A stretch of 49,920 nucleotides of DNA from Betaproteobacteria bacterium (GCA_028291945.1 JAQGNH010000437.1:1-49920); one strand, 5' to 3'. Counted from the stretch's first letter, positions 8,414-18,848 are shown. The notes: a model not told the origin generated them from the sequence alone. Translations and numbers: made by a program.

Positions 8414-9808
8414 TCAGAAACGATCGCCGCCAGCGTAATTCTCGAATCGTGTGAATTTGCCGAGGAAGGTCAGATCGATTTTGCCGACGGGGCCGTTGCG
8501 CTGTTTCGCAATGATGATCTCGGAAATGCCCTTGCGAGGCGAATCGGGGTTGTAGACTTCGTCGCGGTAAATAAACAGGATCAGATCGGCATCCTGCTCG
8601 ATCGCGCCGGATTCGCGTAGGTCGGACATCATGGGGCGCTTGTCCTGACGCGAATCGACACTGCGGTTGAGCTGAGAGAGCGCGATCACGGGCACCTTGA
8701 GCTCTTTGGCCAGGCTCTTCAGCGATCGCGAAATTTCGGCGATTTCAGTCGCACGGTTTTCCTGTCCCCCATGCCCTGTTCCAGACATAAGCTGAAGATA
8801 ATCAATGACGACCATCGCCAGACCGCCGCATTGCCGGTGCAAGCGTCGCGCGCGCGAACGCACTTCGAGCACGTTGAGCCCGGCCGTATCGTCGATGTAC
8901 ATCTGCGCTTCGTTCAGCTTGCCCACCGCGTCGACCAGCTTGCTCCAGTCGTCTTCCTTGAAGGTGCCGGTGCGGAGCTCGTGCTGATCGACACGACCGA
9001 CGGAACCGATCATCCGCATCGCGAGCTGTGGACCCGACATCTCCATACTGAATACGGCAACTGATTTCTTCTCGGCGAGCGTAACGTGCTCCGCCATGTT
9101 CATGACGAGTGTGGTCTTGCCCATCGACGGGCGGCCTGCGACAATGATCAGCTCGCCCGGTTGCAGGCCGGATGTCATACGATCGAGATCGACGAAGCCG
9201 GTCGACACACCGATCACCTCGCTCTTGTTCTCGCGGCTGTAGAGCATATCGATCCGCTCGACTGTTTCGGTGAGCAACGGATCGATCTTGATGAAACCCT
9301 GCCGCGCTTTCGAGCGCGCCTCGGCGATTTGAAAGATCTTCGCTTCGGCCTCATCGATCAGCAGACTGGCATCCTTGCCGGATGGGGTATAAGCGGAGTC
9401 CGCGATTTCGGTGCCGATCGCTGCGAGATTTCGCATGATCGAGCGCTCTCGCACGATTTCTGCGTAGCGACGTATGTTTGCCGCGCTCGGCGTGTTGAGA
9501 GCAAGGGAGCCAATGTAGGCTTGGCCGCCGACATCGTTCAGCTTGCCGCTGCGATCGAGGTTTTCCGCAACCGTCAGCGCATCGGCCGGCTTGTTCTCTT
9601 CGATGAGCTTGGCGATGTGCCTGAATATCGCCCGGTGGTCCGAGCGGTAGAAATCCGCTTCATTGATGATATCGGCAATGCGGTCCCACGCGGCGTTGTC
9701 GAGCAGAAGGCCGCCGAGCACCGATTGCTCGGCCTCGATCGACTGAGGGGGAACGCGCGCAGCCTCTACTTGTGCGTCCCTGACGATCGAACTTACAGCT
9801 TGTGCCAT
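8414..9808 (-). CDS. dnaB: replicative DNA helicase DnaB
   Basis: A 464-residue hexameric helicase that unwinds DNA ahead of the replication fork and docks the primase. Residues about 18-120 form the N-terminal DnaG-interacting domain (PQSIEAEQSVLGGLLLD), joined by a linker to the RecA-like core: Walker A GRPSMGKTT (225-233), Walker B region VVIDYLQLM, and the conserved RSLKSLAKEL and DLRESGAIEQDAD motifs. Length and motifs fit the family; there is no intein. It lies downstream of rplI on the same strand but behind a strong terminator, so it probably has its own promoter in the 149-base gap. The stop at 8414 leaves a 248-base gap to the next gene. Confidence 0.97.
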   Translation of the reverse strand: MAQAVSSIVRDAQVEAARVPPQSIEAEQSVLGGLLLDNAAWDRIADIINEADFYRSDHRAIFRHIAKLIEENKPADALTVAENLDRSGKLNDVGGQAYIGSLALNTPSAANIRRYAEIVRERSIMRNLAAIGTEIADSAYTPSGKDASLLIDEAEAKIFQIAEARSKARQGFIKIDPLLTETVERIDMLYSRENKSEVIGVSTGFVDLDRMTSGLQPGELIIVAGRPSMGKTTLVMNMAEHVTLAEKKSVAVFSMEMSGPQLAMRMIGSVGRVDQHELRTGTFKEDDWSKLVDAVGKLNEAQMYIDDTAGLNVLEVRSRARRLHRQCGGLAMVVIDYLQLMSGTGHGGQENRATEIAEISRSLKSLAKELKVPVIALSQLNRSVDSRQDKRPMMSDLRESGAIEQDADLILFIYRDEVYNPDSPRKGISEIIIAKQRNGPVGKIDLTFLGKFTRFENYAGGDRF

Positions 9809-9893
9809 CAGTACGATAAGAGCTCTTTATCGGTGATTGTGTCGACTCACGCGTAGCGGAATGCAAGTCCGCGCGAAGCAGACCAATCTACCT

Positions 9894-9925
9894 AAAAAAA
9901 AGGGCTGTCGCCAGCCCTATTTTTT
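9894..9925 (-). terminator. intrinsic terminator of the rpsF-priB-rpsR-rplI operon
   Basis: Stem AGGGCTG (9901-9907) / CAGCCCT (9912-9918) around a 4-base loop. In the direction of rplI transcription it is followed by an unbroken run of eight T. On the other strand a shorter T-run (9920-9925) means it may work both ways. It lies about 33 bases after the rplI stop and before dnaB. Confidence 0.9.
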
Positions 9926-9957
9926 ATCGCACGCGAATTGCGTTTGTATGCTGCGAC

Positions 9958-10407
9958 TTACTGTTCGCCGAGCACCGACACGTTGACCGTCACGACGACG
10001 TCGGTGTGCAGCGCGATCTTCAGCGGATACTCGCCTACGTTCTTCAAAGGACCCTGCGGCATCCGAACCGCCGATTTCGCCACATCGTAGCCTTGCTGCT
10101 TCAACGCTTCGGCGACGTCCGCATTGGTGACAGAGCCGAAGAGCTTTCCGTCGACACCGGCTTTCTGCGTGATCTGCACGGCGAGTCCGTCGAGCTTTGC
10201 CGCTCTGCTCTGGGCCTCGGTGAGGTGCGCGGCCTGCGCTTGCTCCAACTCGGCGCGGCGCTGTTCGAACTGCGCGAGGTTTTCGCGCGTCGCGCGCTTC
10301 GCCTTGCCTTGCGGGATCAGGTAGTTGCGCGCAAATCCATCGCGCACCTTGACGACGTCGCCGAGCCCGCCCAGATTCGTTACTTTCTCCAGCAGTATGA
10401 TCTGCAT
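9958..10407 (-). CDS. rplI: 50S ribosomal protein L9
   Basis: A 149-residue large-subunit protein bound to 23S rRNA near the L1 stalk. The N-terminal domain is diagnostic ([17 protein letters not shown] and [18 protein letters not shown]), then comes the long connecting helix (about residues 40-75) and the C-terminal domain ([15 protein letters not shown]). The start at 10407 is set by a good ribosome site (GAGGAG, six bases before ATG) and by the family N-terminus; a longer frame upstream overlaps rpsR and has no homologous look. Last gene of the S6 operon, 10 bases after rpsR. Confidence 0.97.
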   Translation of the reverse strand: MQIILLEKVTNLGGLGDVVKVRDGFARNYLIPQGKAKRATRENLAQFEQRRAELEQAQAAHLTEAQSRAAKLDGLAVQITQKAGVDGKLFGSVTNADVAEALKQQGYDVAKSAVRMPQGPLKNVGEYPLKIALHTDVVVTVNVSVLGEQ

Positions 10408-10417
10408 CGCGCTCTCC

Positions 10418-10720
10418 TCAGTGCACGTCGGTGTAAGGCAGCAGCGCGAGATAACGCGCGCGCTTGATCGCGACTGACAGCTGACGCTGGTAGCGCGCCT
10501 TCGTTCCGGTGATCCGCGCCGGAATGATCTTGCCGTTCTCGTTGATGAAATCCTTGAGAATCCCGACGTCCTTGTAATCGACCTGCTTGATGCCTTCAGC
10601 GGTGAAGCGGCAGAATTTGCGGCGGCGGAATAACGCACCGCCGCGCTTGTCTTTTCCTTTGCCTTTAAGCTTTGCCTTTGCCTTCGCCCTAGCCCGGGCG
10701 GCTCTGCTCATCATTGCCAT
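10418..10720 (-). CDS. rpsR: 30S ribosomal protein S18
   Basis: A 100-residue small-subunit protein that pairs with S6 on the platform of the 30S subunit. The conserved core [19 protein letters not shown] is followed by the usual [13 protein letters not shown] and [11 protein letters not shown]. The first 27 residues are an Ala/Arg/Lys-rich extension ([20 protein letters not shown]), longer than in E. coli. The start at 10720 is supported by AAGGA eight to nine bases upstream. The gene begins inside the last 32 bases of priB, so the two are likely translationally coupled. Confidence 0.95.
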   Translation of the reverse strand: MAMMSRAARARAKAKAKLKGKGKDKRGGALFRRRKFCRFTAEGIKQVDYKDVGILKDFINENGKIIPARITGTKARYQRQLSVAIKRARYLALLPYTDVH

Positions 10721-11027
10721 GATTCGTATCCTTCAAAAGTTCGGTTTGGGTTGCGTGCAACACCAGCTGCACGCTCATGCGGTTCTTGCGATTCAGGAAT
10801 CCCGTAGCACTGATCTCCGCCCCCGCCTTCAGCCGAGCCATCTGCGTGGCGGCTTCCCCGAGCGCCACGCAGTTCACTTCGCATTCGACCTGGCGCTTGT
10901 AGCCCGCCTCGATCTGGAGCGACTTGTGCGCAAGCTTGAACTGAAGCAACGGCAGCCCTGCCGGAGTGTGACGCAGCGGCTCTACGTGCGCGAGAACGCC
11001 CACGAGAGTAACTGCGTTGAGCTCCAC
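10689..11027 (-). CDS. priB: primosomal replication protein N (PriB)
   Basis: A 112-residue single OB-fold protein that binds single-stranded DNA and helps PriA reload DnaB at stalled forks. The sequence ([16 protein letters not shown], then [10 protein letters not shown] and [13 protein letters not shown]) matches the PriB/Ssb-like family, and its place between rpsF and rpsR is conserved in beta- and gammaproteobacteria. It starts with GTG at 11027, directly after the rpsF stop codon with no spacer, and its 3' end overlaps rpsR by 32 bases. The tight packing points to coupled translation across rpsF-priB-rpsR. Confidence 0.92.
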   Translation of the reverse strand: MELNAVTLVGVLAHVEPLRHTPAGLPLLQFKLAHKSLQIEAGYKRQVECEVNCVALGEAATQMARLKAGAEISATGFLNRKNRMSVQLVLHATQTELLKDTNHGNDEQSRPG

Positions 11028-11489
11028 TTAAGCCGGCGTCGGCTGCGCAGGTGCCGGTGCAGGTGCAGCAGATGCAGGTGCGGGTGCAGTAGATGCAGGT
11101 GCGGGTGCAGCAGCGGCCGCTGCGGCTGCTTTTGCTGCTTCGTCGCTCGTCGGCATCGACCGGGATTTTTCTTCCTTCATCATCGGTGAAGGCGCCGTGA
11201 CCGCGTCGGTCATTTGAACGGTCAGATGCCGAAGAACGGCATCATTGAACTTGAAGGCATGTTCGAGCTCGGACAGCGTTTCATTGTCGCACTCGATGTT
11301 CATCAGCACGTAGTGCGCCTTGTGGATCTTTTCTATCGGATACGCGAGCTGACGGCGGCCCCAGTCTTCGAGGCGATGAATGCGCCCATTGCGGCTGGTC
11401 ACCATTTGCCGATACCGGTCTACCATCGCGGGCACCTGCTCGCTCTGATCCGGATGAACGATGAAAACGACTTCGTAATGTCGCATCAA
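11028..11489 (-). CDS. rpsF: 30S ribosomal protein S6 with long Ala/Pro tail
   Basis: A 153-residue S6, partner of S18. The ferredoxin-like core is clear: [40 protein letters not shown], and [12 protein letters not shown]. The core ends near residue 105; after a short charged stretch ([11 protein letters not shown]) the remaining 35 or so residues are Ala/Pro/Ser/Thr only, encoded by tandem repeats. E. coli S6 also has a C-terminal tail (polyglutamate-modified), but not of this composition. The start at 11489 has AAGGAG six bases upstream. First gene of the operon; promoter and leader are listed separately. Confidence 0.96.
   Translation of the reverse strand: MMRHYEVVFIVHPDQSEQVPAMVDRYRQMVTSRNGRIHRLEDWGRRQLAYPIEKIHKAHYVLMNIECDNETLSELEHAFKFNDAVLRHLTVQMTDAVTAPSPMMKEEKSRSMPTSDEAAKAAAAAAAAPAPASTAPAPASAAPAPAPAQPTPA
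11071..11112 (-). repeat. tandem 21-base repeat in the rpsF tail
   Basis: Two nearly identical 21-base units (11071-11091 and 11092-11112) encode the 7-residue unit PAPAS plus two small residues. Degenerate copies flank them toward 11040 and 11120. Such repeats can change copy number by slippage, so tail length may vary between strains without a frameshift. Confidence 0.75.
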
Positions 11490-11643
11490 GCAGGCTCCTT
11501 TTGGATGTACCTCCCGTCATGCGCAGACGGTGAGGCAAGGACATGAAAGCCGCTAAGAGCGGCGGATCGCCACGACGTCGCGGCGACATCCTCCGCGATG
11601 GCTGCGGAGACGCGGCCGAACCAGAACGGGCGTTCGACCGAAG
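11490..11643 (-). promoter_or_regulatory. rpsF 5' leader with two hairpins, possible S6:S18 control element
   Basis: About 150 untranslated bases separate the predicted start of transcription from the rpsF start codon. A hairpin GCCGC-TCTTA-GCGGC occupies 11549-11563. A second (11511-11534) pairs CCGTC with GACGG, has outer CTC/GAG pairs and a bulged A, and ends just before the ribosome site at 11495-11500. Autoregulation of rpsF leaders by the S6:S18 complex is known in several bacteria; assigning it here is inference from position and the CCG-containing stem. Confidence 0.35.
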
Positions 11644-11649
11644 GCGCGC

Positions 11650-11677
11650 ATTATACGCAGGTGATGATAAAAATCAA
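11650..11677 (-). promoter_or_regulatory. sigma70 promoter of the rpsF operon
   Basis: On the minus strand a perfect -10 TATAAT (11650-11655) and a -35 TTGATT (11672-11677) are spaced by 16 bases, upstream of rpsF and facing it. No other gene on this strand could use it. The GC-rich bases right after the -10 (GCGCGCC) resemble the discriminator of stringently controlled ribosomal promoters. Confidence 0.8.
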
Positions 11678-11737
11678 ACCGTTATGGCTCTTGCGGGCGG
11701 GCACGGCTGCGAGACGGCGGACAGCGCGGGCTGCCCG

Positions 11738-12481
11738 TCAGGGGGCCGTACGCCGCTGTCGACGTGTTTCGGCGAGACAGATGCCTGCAGAGACGGACAC
11801 GTTCAGACTTTCGACGGTCCCCAGCATTGGAACGCGCACCAGGTGATCGCAATGCTCGCGCGTCAACCGCCGCATCCCCTCCCCCTCCGCGCCCAAAACC
11901 CAGGCCAGAGCACCTTTCAGGGCAACAGCGTGCAGATCCTGCTCCGCGCGTTGATCCGCACCCACGATCCAGATGCCACGGTCCTTCAACTCGCGCATCG
12001 CCCGAGCGAGATTCGTCACCGCAATATAAGGAACCGTTTCCGCCGCACCGCTCGCCACCTTGGATACTGTGGCATTGATTCCCACCGCGCGGTCTTTCGG
12101 CGCTACCACCGCGTGCACGCCCATGGCGTCAGCCACACGCAGACATGCCCCGAGGTTATGCGGGTCGGTCACCCCGTCGAGGATAAGCAGTAACGCAGGC
12201 TCCTCGAGCGTATCGAGCACGTCGTCGATGTGCGTAGGCAGGCGCGCAATCTCGATTCTGGCCGCAACGCCTTGATGACGGGCGTGATGCGTCAGGCCGT
12301 CGAGGCGTTTCTCGTCGACGCGAATGACACGCGCGCCGCAGCTCTCGGCCGTCTTGATGAGGTCCTGAGCGCGCCGGTCTTCGCGAGCGGAATCCAGGTA
12401 AAGCTCCTTGATGCTGCTCACACTCTGTCGCAGCCGGCTCGTGACGGCGTGAAAACCATAGATGATGCGAGTTTCAGACAT
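11738..12481 (-). CDS. rlmB: 23S rRNA (guanosine-2'-O-)-methyltransferase RlmB
   Basis: A 247-residue SPOUT-class methyltransferase that modifies G2251 in the 23S rRNA peptidyl-transferase P loop. An N-terminal substrate-binding domain ([15 protein letters not shown]) is followed by the knotted catalytic domain with its three motifs: [33 protein letters not shown] and the cofactor-loop motif [14 protein letters not shown]. The start is the ATG at 12481, matching the family N-terminus; a frame open 14 codons further upstream has nothing to recommend it. It follows rnr on the same strand after 104 bases, the same pair order as in E. coli. Confidence 0.95.
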   Translation of the reverse strand: MSETRIIYGFHAVTSRLRQSVSSIKELYLDSAREDRRAQDLIKTAESCGARVIRVDEKRLDGLTHHARHQGVAARIEIARLPTHIDDVLDTLEEPALLLILDGVTDPHNLGACLRVADAMGVHAVVAPKDRAVGINATVSKVASGAAETVPYIAVTNLARAMRELKDRGIWIVGADQRAEQDLHAVALKGALAWVLGAEGEGMRRLTREHCDHLVRVPMLGTVESLNVSVSAGICLAETRRQRRTAP

Positions 12482-12585
12482 ACACGCTCGCGTCACGTTC
12501 AGCCCTGGAGCCGTGAGCCGCAACTGCTAAGGCATCATCAGTGTGCATGCAGGTGAACTTGTTCGCGCGTCTTAGGCCCCAAGGC

Positions 12586-14814
12586 TTACGCGAGCACAAA
12601 GTCGATTTTTGTCGTATCCAGATCCACCCGCACCACTTTCACCCGGACCCTGTCACCGAGTCTGTAACGCTGTTTCGTGCGCTCACCCATCAACTCATGC
12701 TTGATCGGATCGAAGTGGTAGTAGTCCTTGCCGAGCTCCGAAATGTGCAGCAGCCCTTCAACGTACAAGTCATCGAGGGCGACGAAGACGCCGAAGGCTG
12801 CAACGCCGCTGATGCTGCCCATGAATGCGTCGCCGACTTTGTCACGCATGTAGTAACACTTCAGCCAGTTGGTGACGTCGCGCGTGGCCTCATCTGCACG
12901 ACGTTCCGTCATAGAGCAGTGAGCGCCGAGCGCATGCCAATCGCCGGGGTTATAGCGCTCGCGCTTCAATGCCGCCTTGATGCCGCGGTGTATGAGCAGA
13001 TCAGGATAGCGGCGTATCGGCGAGGTAAAGTGCGTGTAGGACTCGTAGGCGAGACCAAAATGGCCGGCATTCTCAGGGCTATATACCGCCTGCTGCAACG
13101 AGCGCAGCATGACGGTCTGCAGAAGCTGGGCGTCTGGTCGGTCCTTGACGCGGTCCAGGAGCTTCGCGTAATCCTTCGCCGTGGGCGTATCGCCGCCCGA
13201 AAGCGTGAGACCGAAGCCTTTGAGAAACTCGCGCAGCGCCGAGAGCTTCTCGGGCGTCGGTCCTTCGTGGACTCGGTATAGCATGGGCTGCTTGCGTTTG
13301 CGCAGAAAGTCGGAGGTGCAGACGTTGGCAGCGAGCATGCACTCCTCGATCACGCGATGCGCGTCATTGCGCCGCACGGGAACGATGCGCGCGATCTTGC
13401 CCTGCTCGTCGAAAATGATCTGAGTTTCGATCGTTTCGAAATCGATGGCGCCCCGCTTGCCGCGCGCCTGAGCGAGCACCTTGAACAGGCGGTAAAGATT
13501 GTCGATGTGCGGCCCGAGCTTGCGGTGGCGCTGTGCGGCGTCACCTTCGGGCTCGTCTATGATCTGTGCGACCGTCGTATAGGTGAGCCGTGCATGCGAG
13601 AACATCACCGCTGGGTAGAATTTATAGTCCTTGAATTCACCATCGGCCTCGATCTCCATATCGCAGACCATGCACAATCGCTCGACCTCCGGATTGAGAG
13701 AGCACAGGTCGTTCGAGAGGCGCTCGGGCAGCATCGGAATCACGCGTCGAGGGAAATACACCGAATTACCTCGAGCGTGTGCTTCGCGATCGAGCTCGTC
13801 ACCATGAGTCACGTAATGGCTCACGTCCGCAATCGCAACAACCAGTCGAAACCCGCCTTTAGCGCGTCCGCGCTTCGCCTGGAGCGGCTCGCAATACACC
13901 GCGTCGTCGAAATCCCTCGCAGTTTCACCATCGATCGTTACGAGCGGCAGATCGCGCACGTCGATACGCCCTTCCCGATCGGCGTCAGTGACACCTGCGG
14001 GGAAAAGCTCGCACGAGCGCTCGACCTCGCGGGGAAAGACGTGGGGGAGCGCATGCTTGCGCAGCGCGATCTCGATCTCCATGCCCGGATCGGCGTAATT
14101 GCCCAACACTTCCACCACTCGAGCGACCGGCTGCACGTGTTTTGCAGGTTGCACCACGATCTCGACGGTTACGACCTGACCTGCGGTAGCGCCCCCGGCT
14201 GCGTCCGCGGGAATCAGAAAATCGCGGTTGATGCGCTTGTCTTCGGGAACGACCATCATCACCCCGTGTTCGCTGCGCAGCCGCCCGACGATGCGCTGTT
14301 GCACACGGTCGAGCACTTCCACGATCTTGCCCTCGGGGCGGCCCCGGCGGTCGATCGCGCCGATCCGCGCCATGACGCGATCGCCATGCAGCACCTTGCG
14401 CATTTCGTTGTAACTCAGAAACAGATCCGGCCTGACACCATCTTCACGCACCAGAAAGCCATACCCTTCGGAATGGCCCTGTACGACCCCGCGTATCAGG
14501 TCGATTTTGGAAGCGACGCAGATCGCGTTTCGTCGGTTGCGTATGATCTCGCCGTCGCGCTCCATGGCGGCGAGCCGACGCTCGAACGCAATGCGCTCGG
14601 TCGACTTGAGTTCGAGCAGCGCCGCGAGCTCATCCTCGGGTACCGGGACGCCTTGCTCGTACAGAACCTCGAGTATGTATTCGCGACTCGGTAATGGATC
14701 GTCATACTTCGCGCGTTCGCGCTCGTAATGAGGATCGCCCGAGCGCCCTCCGATTTTGGTAGCGGAGCGTGCTACGCGACGCGGCGGCGCCGCTCTTTTT
14801 CTCTGCTGCTTCAT
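12586..14814 (-). CDS. rnr: ribonuclease R
   Basis: A 742-residue processive 3'-5' exoribonuclease of the RNB/RNase II family that degrades structured RNA and takes part in rRNA and tmRNA quality control. Order: basic tail (1-50), winged helix (YILEVLYEQGVPVPEDEL), two cold-shock RNA-binding domains (GYGFLVREDG), the RNB catalytic domain with TARDFDDAVYCEP carrying the Asp metal ligands, and a C-terminal S1 domain (VGDAFMGSISGVAAFGVFVA). The start at 14814 is chosen because the next open ATG upstream would nearly abut the tRNA gene; the ribosome site is weak in both cases. A tRNA gene and its promoter lie on the opposite strand immediately upstream, so rnr is either read through from purA or uses a promoter inside the tRNA gene. 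Confidence 0.96.
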   Translation of the reverse strand: MKQQRKRAAPPRRVARSATKIGGRSGDPHYERERAKYDDPLPSREYILEVLYEQGVPVPEDELAALLELKSTERIAFERRLAAMERDGEIIRNRRNAICVASKIDLIRGVVQGHSEGYGFLVREDGVRPDLFLSYNEMRKVLHGDRVMARIGAIDRRGRPEGKIVEVLDRVQQRIVGRLRSEHGVMMVVPEDKRINRDFLIPADAAGGATAGQVVTVEIVVQPAKHVQPVARVVEVLGNYADPGMEIEIALRKHALPHVFPREVERSCELFPAGVTDADREGRIDVRDLPLVTIDGETARDFDDAVYCEPLQAKRGRAKGGFRLVVAIADVSHYVTHGDELDREAHARGNSVYFPRRVIPMLPERLSNDLCSLNPEVERLCMVCDMEIEADGEFKDYKFYPAVMFSHARLTYTTVAQIIDEPEGDAAQRHRKLGPHIDNLYRLFKVLAQARGKRGAIDFETIETQIIFDEQGKIARIVPVRRNDAHRVIEECMLAANVCTSDFLRKRKQPMLYRVHEGPTPEKLSALREFLKGFGLTLSGGDTPTAKDYAKLLDRVKDRPDAQLLQTVMLRSLQQAVYSPENAGHFGLAYESYTHFTSPIRRYPDLLIHRGIKAALKRERYNPGDWHALGAHCSMTERRADEATRDVTNWLKCYYMRDKVGDAFMGSISGVAAFGVFVALDDLYVEGLLHISELGKDYYHFDPIKHELMGERTKQRYRLGDRVRVKVVRVDLDTTKIDFVLA

Positions 14815-14843
14815 TTGTATCCGTGAACGTGTTCGGTTAAAAT
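14815..14843 (+). promoter_or_regulatory. promoter of tRNA-Leu
   Basis: A -35 TTGTAT (14815-14820) and a -10 TAAAAT (14838-14843) with 17-base spacing end 10 bases before the mature tRNA. GC-rich discriminator bases (CGCCGTC) follow, as in stable-RNA promoters. The -35 directly abuts the rnr start codon on the other strand. Confidence 0.6.
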
Positions 14844-14853
14844 TCGCCGTCAC

Positions 14854-14940
<87 letters not shown>

Positions 14941-15071
14941 CTCCTTTAGAAGCTTGAATGATGAATGCGGAATGAACTTCCGTTCGTCGTTCATCGTCTG
15001 CTCAGATCGGAGCGTGCCTCGCTGGCCCGCGCGCGGCACCGATGTCCTGTGCTTGCTTCATCACGCATCAT

Positions 15072-16370
<1,299 letters not shown>

Positions 16371-16455
16371 TCATTTGCCGCTGTGCCGCAATCAACGTTC
16401 GCGCACGAGAACAGCCGTTGCACAAGCATGACCGCGGGCGCACAACTCAGCAATA

Positions 16456-17640
16456 TCATGCGCGTCGGCGCCCAGACGCAGCGACCTTCTCGATAAGCCA
16501 TTTACCGCCGCGCTTCACCAGTCTGCGATCGCACTTGCTTTCGCCCTGTTCGCCGTCGTGTCCCGGCAGAGCAACCAGTACGGGCGTGCCGCGCGCCCGC
16601 AGCGCCTCGACTCGTTTTTGCAAAACCGCATCCTCTGGCGCATAAGGCGCGGCAACGCATGCCGTGTCGCTGTGCGCGGAACGACTGAATGCGGCCAGCT
16701 CACGCAAGTCCATGCTGAAGCCGGTGGCGGGTCGAGCGCGGCCGAACGATTTGCCGACTTCGTCGTAGCGCCCGCCCAACGCTATGGCATAAGGCTGCCC
16801 TTGAGCGTAAGCCGCAAACACGACGCCGCTGTGATAGTGATAGCCGCGCAGCTCAGCGAGATCGAAGCATCGTAGATGCGCCACGTCGCGCAACTGCTCC
16901 GAGAGCGCTCTCAGGCTATCGAGAGCGGACTTGATTTCCGGATGGCGTGGCAGCCTGCGCGCAGCATCTTCCAATACCTCGGGGCCGCCATAGAGCTCAG
17001 GCAGTGCAGCGAGGCCTTCGCGTAGCGGCGCCGGAAGCCTACGAATGAGCTCGCGAATGCACGGAAGGTCTTTCGCCTGCATCGCACGGAAAAGCTCCGA
17101 TTCGAGCTCGCGGTCGATGCGTGCACGGCGTACCAGGCTGCGAAATATTCCGACATGCCCAATGTCCAGAAAAACATCCTGCGCACCGGCGATTTCAAGC
17201 GCACGCATCATGAGCCGCTGGATCTCGATATCGCTTTCGATCCCGGCGTGCCCGTAAATCTCCGCGCCTATCTGCAGCGGCTCGCGCGTGCGGTTCATGC
17301 CGTTGGGAAGCGTGTGCAGCACGCTGCCTGCGTAGCACAGCCGCGTGACACCAGTGTGGTTCAGCAAATGGGCGTCGATGCGTGCAACCTGCGGCGCAAT
17401 ATCAGCACGTAATCCCAGCGTTCGCCCCGACAGTTGATCCACGAGCTTGAACGTCTGCAGGTCGAGGTCGTGTCCCGTGCCGGTAAGCAAAGAGTCGATA
17501 TATTCGAGCAGCGGCGGCATGACAAGCTCGTACCCGTGCACGGCGAATAAATCGAGCATGTCTCGCCTGAGACGCTCGATCCGTCCGGCCTGAGGCGGCA
17601 GGATGTCCTCGATGTACTCGGGCAGGAGCCAGGTGCGCAT
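16456..17640 (-). CDS. hisZ: ATP phosphoribosyltransferase regulatory subunit HisZ
   Basis: A 394-residue paralogue of histidyl-tRNA synthetase that lacks tRNA charging and instead activates the short form of HisG at the first step of histidine synthesis. The class II fold is visible: TFKLVDQLSGRTLGLRADIA (motif 2 area), ALGGRYDEVGKSFGRARPAT and a short C-terminus without the anticodon-binding domain. The true hisS is at 24.8-26.0 kb and is clearly different. I start at the second ATG (17640, MRTWLLPEYIEDILP), which matches the family; an ATG four codons upstream is possible and neither has a good ribosome site. Its place beside purA is typical of betaproteobacteria. Confidence 0.93.
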   Translation of the reverse strand: MRTWLLPEYIEDILPPQAGRIERLRRDMLDLFAVHGYELVMPPLLEYIDSLLTGTGHDLDLQTFKLVDQLSGRTLGLRADIAPQVARIDAHLLNHTGVTRLCYAGSVLHTLPNGMNRTREPLQIGAEIYGHAGIESDIEIQRLMMRALEIAGAQDVFLDIGHVGIFRSLVRRARIDRELESELFRAMQAKDLPCIRELIRRLPAPLREGLAALPELYGGPEVLEDAARRLPRHPEIKSALDSLRALSEQLRDVAHLRCFDLAELRGYHYHSGVVFAAYAQGQPYAIALGGRYDEVGKSFGRARPATGFSMDLRELAAFSRSAHSDTACVAAPYAPEDAVLQKRVEALRARGTPVLVALPGHDGEQGESKCDRRLVKRGGKWLIEKVAASGRRRA

Positions 17641-17727
17641 GGAAAACAGCATTCGTAAGGAACAAGCGGCGGCGGAATTATAGTGGATCGAGTGGGAGTC
17701 GAGATCGGAAGGCCGAGGCGAGGCGCT

Positions 17728-17916
17728 TCAGTGCCGGGCGATGTACAGCAGCAGCAGCCCCGCAAGCATCGAGGTGAGCCCGATAAAGCGTATTTGCCCA
17801 TCGCTCATCGCGGTCAGACGGCGAAAAGTTTCACGCCAGAGCGCCGGCACGAGAAACGGCAACACCCCTTCGATGACGAGCATCAGTGCAAACGCGGTTA
17901 GAAGCGTGTCACTCAT
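17728..17916 (-). CDS. yjeT: DUF2065 (YjeT-like) small inner-membrane protein
   Basis: A 62-residue protein with two membrane helices (about 5-25 and 42-60) joined by a short basic/polar loop (RETFRRLTAM). The sequence and its place directly after hflC match the YjeT/DUF2065 family found in this cluster across proteobacteria. Function is unknown; being next to HflKC suggests a link to membrane protease regulation, but that is only context. It is 53 bases downstream of hflC and about 87 bases upstream of hisZ. Confidence 0.85.
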   Translation of the reverse strand: MSDTLLTAFALMLVIEGVLPFLVPALWRETFRRLTAMSDGQIRFIGLTSMLAGLLLLYIARH

Positions 17917-17969
17917 AGGCGGCGCTTGTCGTCGGCCTCAACCCGCCGGCGCACGTGCGGGCCGCGATT

Positions 17970-18848
17970 CTATTTGCCCGCCTTGCCGCCGGACTTGAAA
18001 TATCTGAAAAACTCGGAATTCGGATCGAGCACGAGCACGTCGCTCTTGTTCTTGAGGCTCTGCTTGTAGGCTTCGAGGCTGCGATAAAACGCATAAAATT
18101 CGGGGTTCGCCTGATAAGCACCGGCGTGGATCGCGGTCGCTTTCGCGTCACCCTCACCTTTGATCCGTTGCGCATCGCGATAGGCCTGGGCCAGGATGAC
18201 TTCGCGCTGTCGATCGGCATCGGCCCTGATCTTCTCTGACTCCGCCGAACCCGTCGATCGCAATTCATTGGCTACGCGCTTACGCTCCGCTTCCATACGA
18301 CGGTATACCGACTCGCTCACTTCCTGCGGCAGGTCGACCCGCTTCATGCGCACATCGAGCACCTGAACACCGATCTTGGACGCGTCATCGTTAGCCCGCT
18401 GACGCATGAGCTCCATAATCTTGTCGCGCTCGCCAGAAACCACCTCATGAACCGTGCGATTGCCGAACTCCGCGCGCAGGCTGTCATTGATGGTCTGAAG
18501 CAGGCGCGTGCGTGCGCGCGCTTCATCGCCGCCGACCGAAACGTAGTAATTGCGCACGTCGATGATCCGCCACTTGACGAACAGGTCGACCAGCACGTTT
18601 TTCTTCTCCGAGGTGAGGAACCGTTCGGGCTCGGCTGTATCGATCGTGAGGATGCGCGTATCGAAGTAACGGACGTTGTCGAGCAGCGGAATCTTCAGGT
18701 ACAGACCCGGCTCGCGCTTCACATCCACCACCTCACCGAGTCTGAAGACGATCGCATTCTGCCGCTGGTCGACGATGAAAAGCGCAAGCGAAGCGATGAT
18801 CAGAACGACGATACTTGCGACGAGTATCGCGCTGAGGTTGCGTTTCAT
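17970..18848 (-). CDS. hflC: FtsH protease modulator HflC
   Basis: A 292-residue band-7/SPFH protein anchored by one N-terminal helix (SAILVASIVVLIIASLALFI, about 6-25) with the bulk in the periplasm. With HflK it builds the large cage that surrounds and restrains the FtsH protease. The SPFH domain (RQNAIVFRLGEVVDVKREPG), the coiled-coil segment (ESVYRRMEAERKRVANELRS) and the end motif VLVLDPNSEFFRYFK are all in place. Its ATG shares one base with the hflK stop codon, so translation is almost certainly coupled. Confidence 0.95.
   Translation of the reverse strand: MKRNLSAILVASIVVLIIASLALFIVDQRQNAIVFRLGEVVDVKREPGLYLKIPLLDNVRYFDTRILTIDTAEPERFLTSEKKNVLVDLFVKWRIIDVRNYYVSVGGDEARARTRLLQTINDSLRAEFGNRTVHEVVSGERDKIMELMRQRANDDASKIGVQVLDVRMKRVDLPQEVSESVYRRMEAERKRVANELRSTGSAESEKIRADADRQREVILAQAYRDAQRIKGEGDAKATAIHAGAYQANPEFYAFYRSLEAYKQSLKNKSDVLVLDPNSEFFRYFKSGGKAGK

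Noticed and set aside
13357-14694. A 445-codon open frame on the plus strand opposite rnr
   Set aside because: It is a mirror frame of a GC-rich, strongly coding gene; the protein shows no motif and has a His/Asp-rich composition typical of antisense frames.
16456-17640. A second histidyl-tRNA synthetase
   Set aside because: It lacks the C-terminal anticodon-binding domain and key synthetase loops, and fits HisZ; the real hisS is at 24.8-26.0 kb.
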